Of a stretch of 64,000 bases of DNA, positions 42,740 through 50,317 are shown in pieces. How positions within the stretch are numbered: the stretch's first letter is position 1; every line of letters begins with the position of its first letter. Origin of the DNA: PFJX01 sp031426735. Its GTDB lineage: Bacteria; Pseudomonadota; Gammaproteobacteria; Burkholderiales; Thiobacillaceae. Location of the stretch: assembly GCA_031426735.1 (NCBI GenBank), contig JASJPK010000013.1:27028-91027 (forward strand). Reading direction: 5' to 3'. The notes beneath the pieces were generated by a model, which worked only from the letters and a program-made list of their open reading frames with translations, was not told the DNA's origin and searched no databases. The translations under genes were made by a program, and so were the position numbers.

Positions 42740-44629
42740 TTACACCTTGTAATCGAGCGCCAGCCTGGCCTGCACTTTGCGCGCCTGGCGAAACGCTTCC
42801 TTCAGGATGCGGCGGTCGAGGTCGTTGAGCGCATCCGGGTTGATCCGGTTGTCCATCTCGACGCCGGCCTGGTTTTCTTCGTGCTGGCCGCGCAGGCGCA
42901 GCATCTGGATGAAGAAGAAAGCGGAAATCCAGGCCTCGATTTCGGCGCCGGCGATATTCAGCTTCGGCGCCGCCGCGCGCAGACGTGACGCGGTACCGGT
43001 GACGCTGGCGCCGGAGGCGAGCGAGAACAGGCGCGCGGCATCGACGAACGGCGTCGTGCCGTTCAGTTTCAGGTCGAGCGTATTGGCGTGCTCGCCGTCC
43101 GAGGCCACCACGAAATCGCGCACCAGACCGAGCGGCGGCCGATTGCGCAAGGCATTGGCCGCCATCTGGTGCAGGAAACGTGGCGTCGTCGCGGTGCGCG
43201 CCAGCAGCCAGGCGCGCAGGCGTTCGGCCAGCTCGGTTTCGCCATGCAGCGGCCGGAAGTCGAAAAAGATGCTGGCGTTGAGCAGGGCTTCGGGATCGCC
43301 GGCGTCGATCCAGCGCGCGAACTGGGATTGCCATTCTTCCAGCGACAGACACCACTTCGGGTTCATCGCCATGATGTCGCCCTTGCACAGCGGAAAACCG
43401 CAGGCATCCAGCGTCCGGTTGATGCGCTCGGCCAGCGGCAGCAGTTCGGCGCGCACGGCATCGGCGCTTGCGCCGTCCTTCGGCACGAACACGATGCCGT
43501 TGTCCTGGTCGGTGGAGAGTGTCTGTTCCAGGCGGCCCTCGGAGCCGAACGACAGCCAGCAGAAGGCATGTCGCCAGCCTTCGCCGCATTCCAGTTCGAT
43601 CACGCGCTGGGTCAGGATGTCGTTCAGCGTCGACAGGATCTGGGTCAGCTGCTCGGCGGCGACGCCCTGCGCCATCATGTTGTGGCCGAGTTGCCGGATG
43701 TCGTGCGCGGCATGCTGCAACTGCACCTGGCTGGCGGCACCGCGGATGGCGGCGGAGATCTGGGTGACGCCGACGCGCTGCAGCGAGAACAGATCCTTTT
43801 CCGAGACCACGCCGGCGAGCTTGCCGGCGTCGGCGACCAGGACGTGGCGGAAGCCGTGCTTGGCCATCATCAGGGCGGCCTCGAAGGCATGCGCGCTGGA
43901 CGGCAGCGTCATCGGATTCGGCGTCATCACTTCGCGCATCGGCGTGGCCAGATCGAGCGCGGGCAGGATCACCCGCCCGATCAGGTCGCGTACGGTGAAG
44001 ATGCCGACCGGGCGTTGGTTGTCCGCGTCTCCCTCGACCACGACGATGGAGCCGATGCCGCTGGCGCGGATGGTTTCCAGCGCGGCGCGCAGCGGCGTCT
44101 CCGGCGTGCAGGTCACCGGCTTGCGGCGGGCGATGCTGGACAGCGGGCTGCGCAGTGACTGCTGTTCGGAAGTCGCGGTGGCATAGCTGGCCTGCACGCC
44201 GCGCTGCGATTTTTCCAGCAGCGTGGCCAGGCGACGCGTGCAGAAATCCTGGAACGCTTGCGAACGTTTGACCAGTTCGTGGAAATCGGCCGCGGCCAGT
44301 TCGTAGGCGAAGACATCGCTTTTGGCCTTGAAATGCGAGATGGCCGCGCGCCCGGACAGCAATGCGCCAAGCGGAAACGATTCGCCCTCGTGCAGTTCCA
44401 GCCAGGCGCCGGCATCGCCCTGTTCGCCGGTGACCACGCCCTGTTTGACGATAAACAGCTTGTTGACCGCGCCGTCGGCCGGTTCGAGCAGGGTTTCGCC
44501 CTTGCCGTAGTAAGCCAGTTTCAGGCGTTCGGCCAGCCAGAGAAGATGTTCGCGCGCCATGCCGTCGAACGGGACGAAACGGGCAAGGTGATCGGCAGTG
44601 GCCTGCAGGAGCGAGTTGACGTTCGACAT
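42740..44629 (-). CDS. Cyclic-nucleotide-binding, CBS-pair and DUF294 protein
   Basis: The 629-residue protein has a cNMP-binding-like domain (residues about 20-120, with GETLLEPADGAVNKLFIV and GALLSGRAAISHFKAKSD), two CBS motifs and a DUF294 nucleotidyltransferase-like domain with GSEGRLEQTLSTDQDNGIVF, then the DUF294 C-terminal domain. The full architecture is the standard form of this family, seen as a signal-responsive nucleotidyltransferase. The CBS and DUF294 parts are paralogous to the next gene downstream. The target is not known. Confidence 0.88.
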   Translation of the reverse strand: MSNVNSLLQATADHLARFVPFDGMAREHLLWLAERLKLAYYGKGETLLEPADGAVNKLFIVKQGVVTGEQGDAGAWLELHEGESFPLGALLSGRAAISHFKAKSDVFAYELAAADFHELVKRSQAFQDFCTRRLATLLEKSQRGVQASYATATSEQQSLRSPLSSIARRKPVTCTPETPLRAALETIRASGIGSIVVVEGDADNQRPVGIFTVRDLIGRVILPALDLATPMREVMTPNPMTLPSSAHAFEAALMMAKHGFRHVLVADAGKLAGVVSEKDLFSLQRVGVTQISAAIRGAASQVQLQHAAHDIRQLGHNMMAQGVAAEQLTQILSTLNDILTQRVIELECGEGWRHAFCWLSFGSEGRLEQTLSTDQDNGIVFVPKDGASADAVRAELLPLAERINRTLDACGFPLCKGDIMAMNPKWCLSLEEWQSQFARWIDAGDPEALLNASIFFDFRPLHGETELAERLRAWLLARTATTPRFLHQMAANALRNRPPLGLVRDFVVASDGEHANTLDLKLNGTTPFVDAARLFSLASGASVTGTASRLRAAAPKLNIAGAEIEAWISAFFFIQMLRLRGQHEENQAGVEMDNRINPDALNDLDRRILKEAFRQARKVQARLALDYKV

Positions 44630-44703
44630 GGGCGGCGCGACGAGTGGATATGCGTCCGATTATCCGGCCGCCGCGCTCGTTGCGGGAGAGCCAGTATCAA
44701 GGA

Positions 44704-46002
44704 TCAACGCAACGGCAAGAAGACGCGCACCGCCAGGCCGCCCGCGGGCGCGCTGTCCAGTTCGACGCGGCCGCCATGCAGGACGGCGACCTGGCGCACG
44801 ATGGACAGGCCGAGGCCGCTGCCCGGCGTTTCCGGGCCGGCCAGACGATGGAAGCGCTCGAACACCCGCTCGCGTTCCGCCGCGGGGATGCCGGGGCCGC
44901 TGTCGTTGACGCGGATCACCGCGTTGCCGTCGTCGCTGCTGAGTTCGACATCGACGCGGCCGCCGTCCGGCGTATAGAGCAAGGCGTTATCGACCAGATT
45001 GCCGAGCAGCATGCGCAAACTGTCGGCTTGGCCGGTCAGGTTCAGCGCTGCGCAGGCGCCGACGCCGAGATCGATATGGCGCGCTTCGGCCTGCGTCGAA
45101 AAACTCGCCACGACCTGCTTGATCAGCGCATCCAGCGCGACCGGCGCGAAGGTCATCTGGCGGGCGGCGGGTTCCAGCCGTGCCATGTGCAGCAGTTGTT
45201 CGATCAGGTGCGCGGCCCGATCGACGCCGCCGGAGAGTTGCGCCAGGGCTGCTGCGCGTTCGCTGTCACTTCCGGCGCGACTGGCGATCTGGGCTTGCAG
45301 CTTGACGGCGGTGAGCGGCGAGCGCAGTTCGTGCGCGGCGTCGGCGATGAAGCGGCGTTGTGCGACCAGCGCCTGATCGAGCCGCACCATCAAGTCGTTC
45401 AAGGCATCCACCAGCGGTGCCACCTCGTCCGGCATGCCGCGCGCATCGACAGCATGCAGCGAAAGCACGCCGCGCTGGCCGATCTCTGCGCGTACCTGTT
45501 GCAGCGGCGCCAGCGCACGTCCCACGGCGGCGCGGATCAACAAGCCGAGCACGACGACCAGCACGACCAGCGGCAGCAGCAACCACGGCGCGATGCCGGC
45601 AAAGCGGCGGGCGCGGCTGGCCGAAGTGGTGGCCACCTGGATCGTGAGACCTCCTTCCTTCAACGCATAAATGCGCCATTCCGTACCCTTCCACTCGATC
45701 ACGTTCAAGCCGGGCGGTTGCTGCGGCGGCCCGGCTTCGTCGAGCGAGGAATAGAACAGGCTGCCGTCGGCGGCCCAGATCTGGCTGACGAACTGGCCGC
45801 GGTCGTTGCGCACTTCCTCGTTGTCGTCGTATTGCACGCCGTGGCGCACGACCGAGTAGGCGATCTGTTCGAGGCCGTTGTCGCGCAGCTTGTTGAACGC
45901 ATCCCAGGCCAGGATATAGGTGATCACACTGACCAGCAGCCCGGTCAGCATCAAGGCGCTGATCTGCCAGAGCAGCAGGCGGCCGCGGATCGTATTTTTC
46001 AT
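44704..46002 (-). CDS. Two-component sensor histidine kinase (QseC/PmrB-like)
   Basis: Starting at the ATG that overlaps the regulator's TGA (ATGA), the protein has 432 residues. There are two TM helices (about 8-30 and 138-160) with a periplasmic domain between. HAMP-like sequence, then HisKA with H in IADAAHELRSPLT, N box GNLVDNALLYTP, G1 DSGPGIP, F box FERFHR and G2 GSGLGLSIV. The second gene of a two-gene operon with the OmpR regulator at 45999-46661. The periplasmic sequence is acidic, with RGQFVSQIW and NDRGQ, typical of QseC/TctE relatives. Confidence 0.9.
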   Translation of the reverse strand: MKNTIRGRLLLWQISALMLTGLLVSVITYILAWDAFNKLRDNGLEQIAYSVVRHGVQYDDNEEVRNDRGQFVSQIWAADGSLFYSSLDEAGPPQQPPGLNVIEWKGTEWRIYALKEGGLTIQVATTSASRARRFAGIAPWLLLPLVVLVVVLGLLIRAAVGRALAPLQQVRAEIGQRGVLSLHAVDARGMPDEVAPLVDALNDLMVRLDQALVAQRRFIADAAHELRSPLTAVKLQAQIASRAGSDSERAAALAQLSGGVDRAAHLIEQLLHMARLEPAARQMTFAPVALDALIKQVVASFSTQAEARHIDLGVGACAALNLTGQADSLRMLLGNLVDNALLYTPDGGRVDVELSSDDGNAVIRVNDSGPGIPAAERERVFERFHRLAGPETPGSGLGLSIVRQVAVLHGGRVELDSAPAGGLAVRVFLPLR

Positions 46003-46661
46003 GTCGGCTCGACCACCTTGTAGCCGACGCCGCGCACATTGCGGATCCACTCCACGCCTAGCTTGCGGCGCAGGTTGTGCAGATGCACCTCGACGGCATT
46101 GCTCATCACTTCGTCCTGCCAACCATAAAGGTGTGCTTCGAGCTGCTCTTTCGACAACACGGTGCCGGGACGTTCCATCAGCGCTTCCAGCAAGGTGAAT
46201 TCGCGTTGCGACAGCGCCAGCGGAGTGCCATTGAGGCGGACTTCGCGCCGCACCGGGTCGAGGCTCAAACCGCCCAATTGCATCTCCGGCCGCGCCCGGC
46301 CGACCTGGCGGCGGGTCAACGCACGCACGCGTGCGATCAGTTCATCCAGATCGAACGGCTTCACCAGATAGTCGTCGGCGCCCAGATTCAGCCCGGCAAC
46401 GCGGTCGGCCACGGCGTCGCGCGCGGTGACGATCAACACCGGCACGGCGTTCTTCATCTGGCGAATTTTTCTCAGCAGCGTGAGTCCGTCCTGGCGCGGC
46501 AAGCCCAGGTCGAGCAGCAGCAAGGCATAGCTTCCGGTCTGCATCGCTTCTTCCGCCGCTTTACCGTCGCGCGTCCAGTCGACCGTAAAGCCCGCCTGGC
46601 GCAGGCCTTGTTCCATACTCGCGCCGATCATTGGATCGTCTTCGGCCAGGAGCAGTTTCAT
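45999..46661 (-). CDS. OmpR-family response regulator (QseB/PmrA-like)
   Basis: The 220-residue protein has the receiver domain with D7, D8 and D51 (LLAEDDP, LLLLDLGLPRQDG), T in IVTAR and K in YLVKPF, then an OmpR winged-helix domain (about 125-217, SQREFTLLEALMERPGTVLS and VEVHLHNLRRKLG). It is translationally coupled to the kinase. Its C-terminal VVEPT is short. QseB/PmrA-type regulators bind CTTAA-N6-CTTAA sequences, and such a site is found at 47097-47112. Confidence 0.93.
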   Translation of the reverse strand: MKLLLAEDDPMIGASMEQGLRQAGFTVDWTRDGKAAEEAMQTGSYALLLLDLGLPRQDGLTLLRKIRQMKNAVPVLIVTARDAVADRVAGLNLGADDYLVKPFDLDELIARVRALTRRQVGRARPEMQLGGLSLDPVRREVRLNGTPLALSQREFTLLEALMERPGTVLSKEQLEAHLYGWQDEVMSNAVEVHLHNLRRKLGVEWIRNVRGVGYKVVEPT

Positions 46662-46733
46662 GGCGTTCTCACTGGGTTTGCTGGTGGGGTCTTGCGGCCG
46701 GGAAGCATAAGCCCGCTCAGCGGAAATGAAAAA

Positions 46734-46759
46734 GGCCGGACGTCGTGAAACGTCCGGCC
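46734..46759 (-). terminator. Terminator hairpin of the Ala/Lys-rich protein gene
   Basis: GGCCGGACGT, CGTGAA loop and ACGTCCGGCC form a 10-bp perfect stem. On the reverse strand it is followed by TTTTTCATTT, a suitable T tract. It lies 19 bases beyond the stop codon. Confidence 0.75.
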
Positions 46760-46777
46760 CTTCATGCAGCGCTTTGC

Positions 46778-47026
46778 TTACTTGGCGGGAGCGGCAGCAG
46801 GTGCGGCGGCAGGCGCGGCAGCGTCGGCTTTCTTCTCGTCAGCCTTCTTGGCTTTCTTGGCTTTCTTGGCGGGCTTGGCTTCAGCAGCCGGCTTGGCTTC
46901 GGCGGCGGGAGCGGCGGCAGGCGCGGCGGCGGCAGCAGGCGCGGCCTTGGCGGCGTCAGCGGCTTGGGCGGCACCGAAAGCGAAAACGGAAGCGGCGGCG
47001 AGCAGAGCGATCAGGAACTTGTTCAT
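46778..47026 (-). CDS. Alanine/lysine-rich secreted protein
   Basis: The 82-residue protein has a signal peptide (MNKFLIALLAAASVFAFGAA with AQA at the cleavage site) and a mature part of alternating Ala-Pro blocks with a lysine cluster (AKPAKKAKKAKKADEKK). It resembles histone-H1-like low-complexity proteins, but the signal peptide sends it to the envelope. The function is unknown. It follows a PmrA/QseB-type site in its promoter region, so it may belong to an envelope-stress regulon. Confidence 0.7.
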   Translation of the reverse strand: MNKFLIALLAAASVFAFGAAQAADAAKAAPAAAAAPAAAPAAEAKPAAEAKPAKKAKKAKKADEKKADAAAPAAAPAAAPAK

Positions 47027-47096
47027 GGGTATCTCCTAGAGTTGGGTAAGTAGCCTTACGTAGAACGTCGGCTGGAGCGGATTCTCCGCAGCCAGA

Positions 47097-47112
47097 CTTA
47101 ACGAACACTTAA
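47097..47112. promoter_or_regulatory. PmrA/QseB-type binding site
   Basis: CTTAA at 47097-47101 and at 47108-47112 are separated by six bases, the direct-repeat spacing recognised by PmrA and QseB. It lies 70 bases before the Ala/Lys-rich gene's start on the opposite strand and near the OmpR regulator at 47294. Confidence 0.6.
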
Positions 47113-47263
47113 GGAGGAGATGACCTTATTGCTAATTTTGCCGGGCCTGAAATGGAAACCCCCCGGCAAGCCGGGGGGCGGTGCCCGTCGCCGAGGCAAC
47201 GAGCGGGGGAGGCCGGTTACAACCCGCTATGGGGGTTGGGTTGCGGTATCCTAGCCGGGCCTA

Positions 47264-47279
47264 CTTACGCCACCCTTAC
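47264..47279 (+). promoter_or_regulatory. CTTAC-N6-CTTAC tandem repeat before the orphan regulator
   Basis: CTTAC at 47264-47268 and at 47275-47279 are an 11-bp-phased direct repeat that ends 14 bases before the GTG of the regulator. This is the typical layout of an OmpR-family box and suggests autoregulation. Confidence 0.5.
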
Positions 47280-47293
47280 GCGAGATCGATTCC

Positions 47294-47956
47294 GTGCGCG
47301 TTCTCATCGTCGAAGACGACCCCATACTGCAAGACAGCCTGATGCGTGCCATGCGTGCGGCAGGCTATGCCATCGACCTGGCCGGCGACGGCGAACTGGC
47401 GCTGGGCCTGCTGCGCGGCGGCGGTTTCGATCTGGTCATCCTCGACCTGGGCCTGCCCAAGGTGGATGGTCTGCAGGTGCTGCGCCAGGCGCGCGCCAGC
47501 GGTTGCCGCACGCCGATGATCATCCTGACCGCGCGCGACGGCGTCGAGGATCGGGTCAAAGGCCTCGATCTCGGCGCCGACGATTACCTGACCAAACCGT
47601 TTTCCCTGGTCGAACTGGAAGCCCGCGCGCGCGCGCTGCTGCGGCGCGGGCAGGGCGGTTCGCCGGTGATTGCCTGCGGCCTGCTCAGTTACGACACGGT
47701 CGGCCGCCGCGCCAGAATGGGCGACGTGGCGATAGAACTGTCGCTGCGCGAGATTTCCGTGCTGGAAGCGCTGCTGGCGCGCCTGGGCAAGGTGGTCAGC
47801 AAGGACCAGTTGATCGAAAGCCTGTGCGGCTACGGCGAGGAAGTCAGCGCCAATGCGATCGAGGTCTACGTGCACCGTTTGCGCAAGAAACTGGAACCTG
47901 CCGGCGTCACCATCCGCACCCTGCGCGGCCTCGGCTACTTGATGGACAAGATGTAA
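47294..47956 (+). CDS. Orphan OmpR-family response regulator
   Basis: The 220-residue protein begins at a GTG. It has receiver residues in VEDDP and LVILDLGLPKVDGL (D51), T in LTARDG and K in YLTKPF, and an OmpR winged helix (LREISVLEALLARLGKVVSK, then VYVHRLRKKLEPAG). No histidine kinase gene is adjacent. It is the first of two genes, overlapping moaE by one base (TAATG), so the regulator and a molybdopterin gene are translated together. Its recognised target is likely the CTTAC repeat in its own promoter. Confidence 0.9.
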   Translation: MRVLIVEDDPILQDSLMRAMRAAGYAIDLAGDGELALGLLRGGGFDLVILDLGLPKVDGLQVLRQARASGCRTPMIILTARDGVEDRVKGLDLGADDYLTKPFSLVELEARARALLRRGQGGSPVIACGLLSYDTVGRRARMGDVAIELSLREISVLEALLARLGKVVSKDQLIESLCGYGEEVSANAIEVYVHRLRKKLEPAGVTIRTLRGLGYLMDKM

Positions 47957-48408
47957 TGAAAATTTCCGTACAAACCGAAGCATTCGACCTCGCCGCCGAA
48001 GTCGCCGCGCTCTACCGGGCCAATCCCAAGGTCGGCGCCGTCGCCAGCTTTCTCGGCCTGGTGCGCGATATCAACGAGGGCCAGGGCGTCAGCGCAATGA
48101 CGCTGGAACACTATCCCGGCATGACCGAGAAAGCGCTTGCCCAGATCGTCGAACAGGCGCGGGCGCGCTGGGAAGTGCTCGACGCCTGTGTCATCCACCG
48201 GGTCGGCCCGCTCTTCCCGACCGATCCCATCGTGCTCGTCGCGGTTGCCTCCGGCCATCGCGGCGACGCCTTCGCCGCCTGCGAATTCATCATGGATTTC
48301 CTGAAGACCCAGGCGCCGTTCTGGAAGAAGGAAGCCACGCCGGAGGGCGAGAAATGGGTCGATGCGCGCGAGTCGGACGATCACGCGGCGGCGCGCTGGA
48401 ACAGGTAG
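47956..48408 (+). CDS. moaE: Molybdopterin synthase catalytic subunit MoaE
   Basis: The 150-residue protein starts with ATG sharing its A with the upstream stop. It shows GAVASFLGLVRDIN, LEHYPGMTEKAL, VIHRVGPLFPTDPIV, ASGHRGDAFAACEFIMDFLK and APFWKKE, all MoaE features (the last lysines form the active site with MoaD's thiocarboxylate). It converts precursor Z to molybdopterin. MoaD is not in the window. Its linkage to a response regulator is unusual but may be only positional. Confidence 0.95.
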   Translation: MKISVQTEAFDLAAEVAALYRANPKVGAVASFLGLVRDINEGQGVSAMTLEHYPGMTEKALAQIVEQARARWEVLDACVIHRVGPLFPTDPIVLVAVASGHRGDAFAACEFIMDFLKTQAPFWKKEATPEGEKWVDARESDDHAAARWNR

Positions 48409-48424
48409 ATCGCGGCCGCGCCGT

Positions 48425-49054
48425 TCAGACCAGCCCCATGTCCCGCGCCAGCAACGCCGCTTCCGCGCGTGAATTGACGTTGAGCTTGCGATACAACTCC
48501 TTCACGTAGCCGGCCACGGTATGTTGCGAAATGCCGAGCAGGCGCGCCGTTTCCGCCTGCGTCATGCCTTTCGAGATCAGACGCAGCACCTCGGTTTCAC
48601 GCTCGGTCAGCGCCGGCTCGGTCAGCGCGGGGTGGGGTTGGAAGAAGGCCAGCATGCGGCGGGCGATGGCCGGCGACAGCGGTGGCTGGCCCCCGGCGAT
48701 GCCGGTCAGCGCGGCGACGATGGCGGCGACCGGCTGATCCTTCAGCAGATAGCCGCGCGCGCCGGCGCGCAAGGCCGGAAAGATGTGGCCGTCGTCGTGA
48801 TAGATGCTGGCGACGATGCACAAGGTGGCGGGCGAACGGCGCTGGATGAATTCGATCAGTTCGACGCCGCTGCCATCCGGCAATCCCAGGTCGATCAGCG
48901 CGATGTCCGGCAACGAGCCGGCCTGCAGTTTTTCGCGCGCTTCGTGCAGCGTGTAGGCGCTATCGATGGCGATGCCCGGGAAGCTCTGCGTCAGCGCCTC
49001 GCTCAGCCAGGCCTGCGATTCGGGTAAATCTTCCAGAATGAAAGCGGTACGCAT
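48425..49054 (-). CDS. NarL/LuxR-family response regulator
   Basis: A GGGGAG ribosome site five bases before the ATG at 49054 selects the start, giving 209 residues. The receiver has E and D in ILEDLP and DIALIDLGLPDGSG; the LuxR HTH is TERETEVLRLISKGMTQAET, then LLGISQHTVAGYVKELYRKL. It is divergent from an outer membrane protein gene and a 7TM sensor kinase (49215, 50318), the likely partner. It reads outwards, convergent with moaE. Confidence 0.92.
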   Translation of the reverse strand: MRTAFILEDLPESQAWLSEALTQSFPGIAIDSAYTLHEAREKLQAGSLPDIALIDLGLPDGSGVELIEFIQRRSPATLCIVASIYHDDGHIFPALRAGARGYLLKDQPVAAIVAALTGIAGGQPPLSPAIARRMLAFFQPHPALTEPALTERETEVLRLISKGMTQAETARLLGISQHTVAGYVKELYRKLNVNSRAEAALLARDMGLV

Positions 49055-49214
49055 GCGAACTCCCCGTGATTCGGCCGGCATGATACCCGCGTAGCGGCCG
49101 CGGCCGGCCCCCCCCGAACGCGGGATGGCGCCGGCACGGGCGGCATGGAGAATGCGGCTCGGCTATCATCGCCGAGCTTTGCGCCCCTACCTTGCCGACT
49201 ACCGCGTTCGCCCT

Positions 49215-50315
49215 ATGCGCCTCGAAAACATGCTCCGAACCAGCCTGCTTTGCCTGTCGATCTGCGCCGTTTCCGCCCATGCCGCATCCTCGTTCGAGCC
49301 GGCCGCGACCGCTTTGCCGGCCGCGACCGCGCACGCTCTCGACGGCATGGCGCCGGCGGGGCATTGGGCGGCGCGGCTGACGCTGCTGCGCAACGGCTAC
49401 GACCAGCGTTACGACAACGATGGCCGGCGCGTGGACCTGGACAGCGCCAACAATGCCGAACTGGCCGGTTTCGGCATCAATGCGACGATCGACTCGCGCG
49501 TCGTTACCGAATACGCCGAATTGATGTTGGGTTATGGCGTCGGCGAGAACCTGACCGTGGGCGCGATCGTTCCCTACACGCGCACGACCAACCGCATTCG
49601 ACTCGCCGACACGGCGCCGTTCGGCGTGGCGACCTTGCAAGGCGCGCTTTCCGGTCTCGCTTATGCGCCATTGCAAACGTCCACCAGCGCCGGCTTCGGC
49701 GATCCCACGCTGGGCGCCCTGTGGCGTTTCCACAAGAGCGAACGCGACAGCGCCCTGCTCGGCCTGGGCGTGCGTTTAGGCGTCGCGCAGGCGGACGACC
49801 CGGACAATCTGGCCGATATTCCTCCAGGCGACGGCAGCACCGACTTGCGCACCCGCCTGGAATATTTCCGCGACCTGGGCGGCGGCTTCGATCTGCGCCT
49901 GCTGGCCGAATACCAGATTCAGTTGCCGGATGAAGTCGAGATGCGGCCGGGCAATCCGCTCACCACGCCGAGCAAGGAAACGTTGAAGCGCGATCTGGGC
50001 GATTACTGGGAGTACGACATGGAACTCGGCAAGAGTTTCGGCGATTGGCGGGTGTCCGGCACCTGGCATCGCTACCAGGAAGAGCCGGACCGCTACACCT
50101 CGAAGCTCGGCACCGACACCCGCTTCCTGATGGCCAATACCGACACGTTGGCCGACCAGTTCCGCTTCGGCATCACCTGGAGCGGCGTGCGCGCCTGGCG
50201 GGCGGGAAAACTGTTCATGCCGCTGATCGTCAAATTGGAAATGCAGGACGCTTTCCGCGGCCGCAATTTCGTCGATGTGCGCGATATTTATCTGCGCGTC
50301 ACCGGCTTGTTCTAA
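49215..50315 (+). CDS. Outer membrane beta-barrel protein (phenol-degradation MetA-like)
   Basis: The ATG at 49215 (a second ATG is 15 bases later) gives 366 residues with a signal peptide (MLRTSLLCLSICAVSAHAA). The mature part has alternating strands such as MLGYGVGENLTVGAIVPYTR, STDLRTRLEYFRDLGGGF and DLRLLAEYQIQLPDEVEM and ends in VRDIYLRVTGLF, typical of a beta-barrel that ends in phenylalanine. It resembles transporter-like outer membrane proteins annotated as MetA-pathway of phenol degradation. It is co-directional with the sensor kinase, two bases away. Confidence 0.65.
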   Translation: MRLENMLRTSLLCLSICAVSAHAASSFEPAATALPAATAHALDGMAPAGHWAARLTLLRNGYDQRYDNDGRRVDLDSANNAELAGFGINATIDSRVVTEYAELMLGYGVGENLTVGAIVPYTRTTNRIRLADTAPFGVATLQGALSGLAYAPLQTSTSAGFGDPTLGALWRFHKSERDSALLGLGVRLGVAQADDPDNLADIPPGDGSTDLRTRLEYFRDLGGGFDLRLLAEYQIQLPDEVEMRPGNPLTTPSKETLKRDLGDYWEYDMELGKSFGDWRVSGTWHRYQEEPDRYTSKLGTDTRFLMANTDTLADQFRFGITWSGVRAWRAGKLFMPLIVKLEMQDAFRGRNFVDVRDIYLRVTGLF

Positions 50316-50317
50316 GG

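Noticed and set aside
47159..47178. A GC-rich hairpin (CCCCCGGCAAGCCGGGGG type).
   Set aside because: It lacks a T tract on either strand and sits in a promoter region, so it is not called a terminator.
50045..50317. The extended start of the 7TM kinase gene at 50045.
   Set aside because: It would overlap the outer membrane protein gene; the ATG at 50318 with signal peptide is far better.
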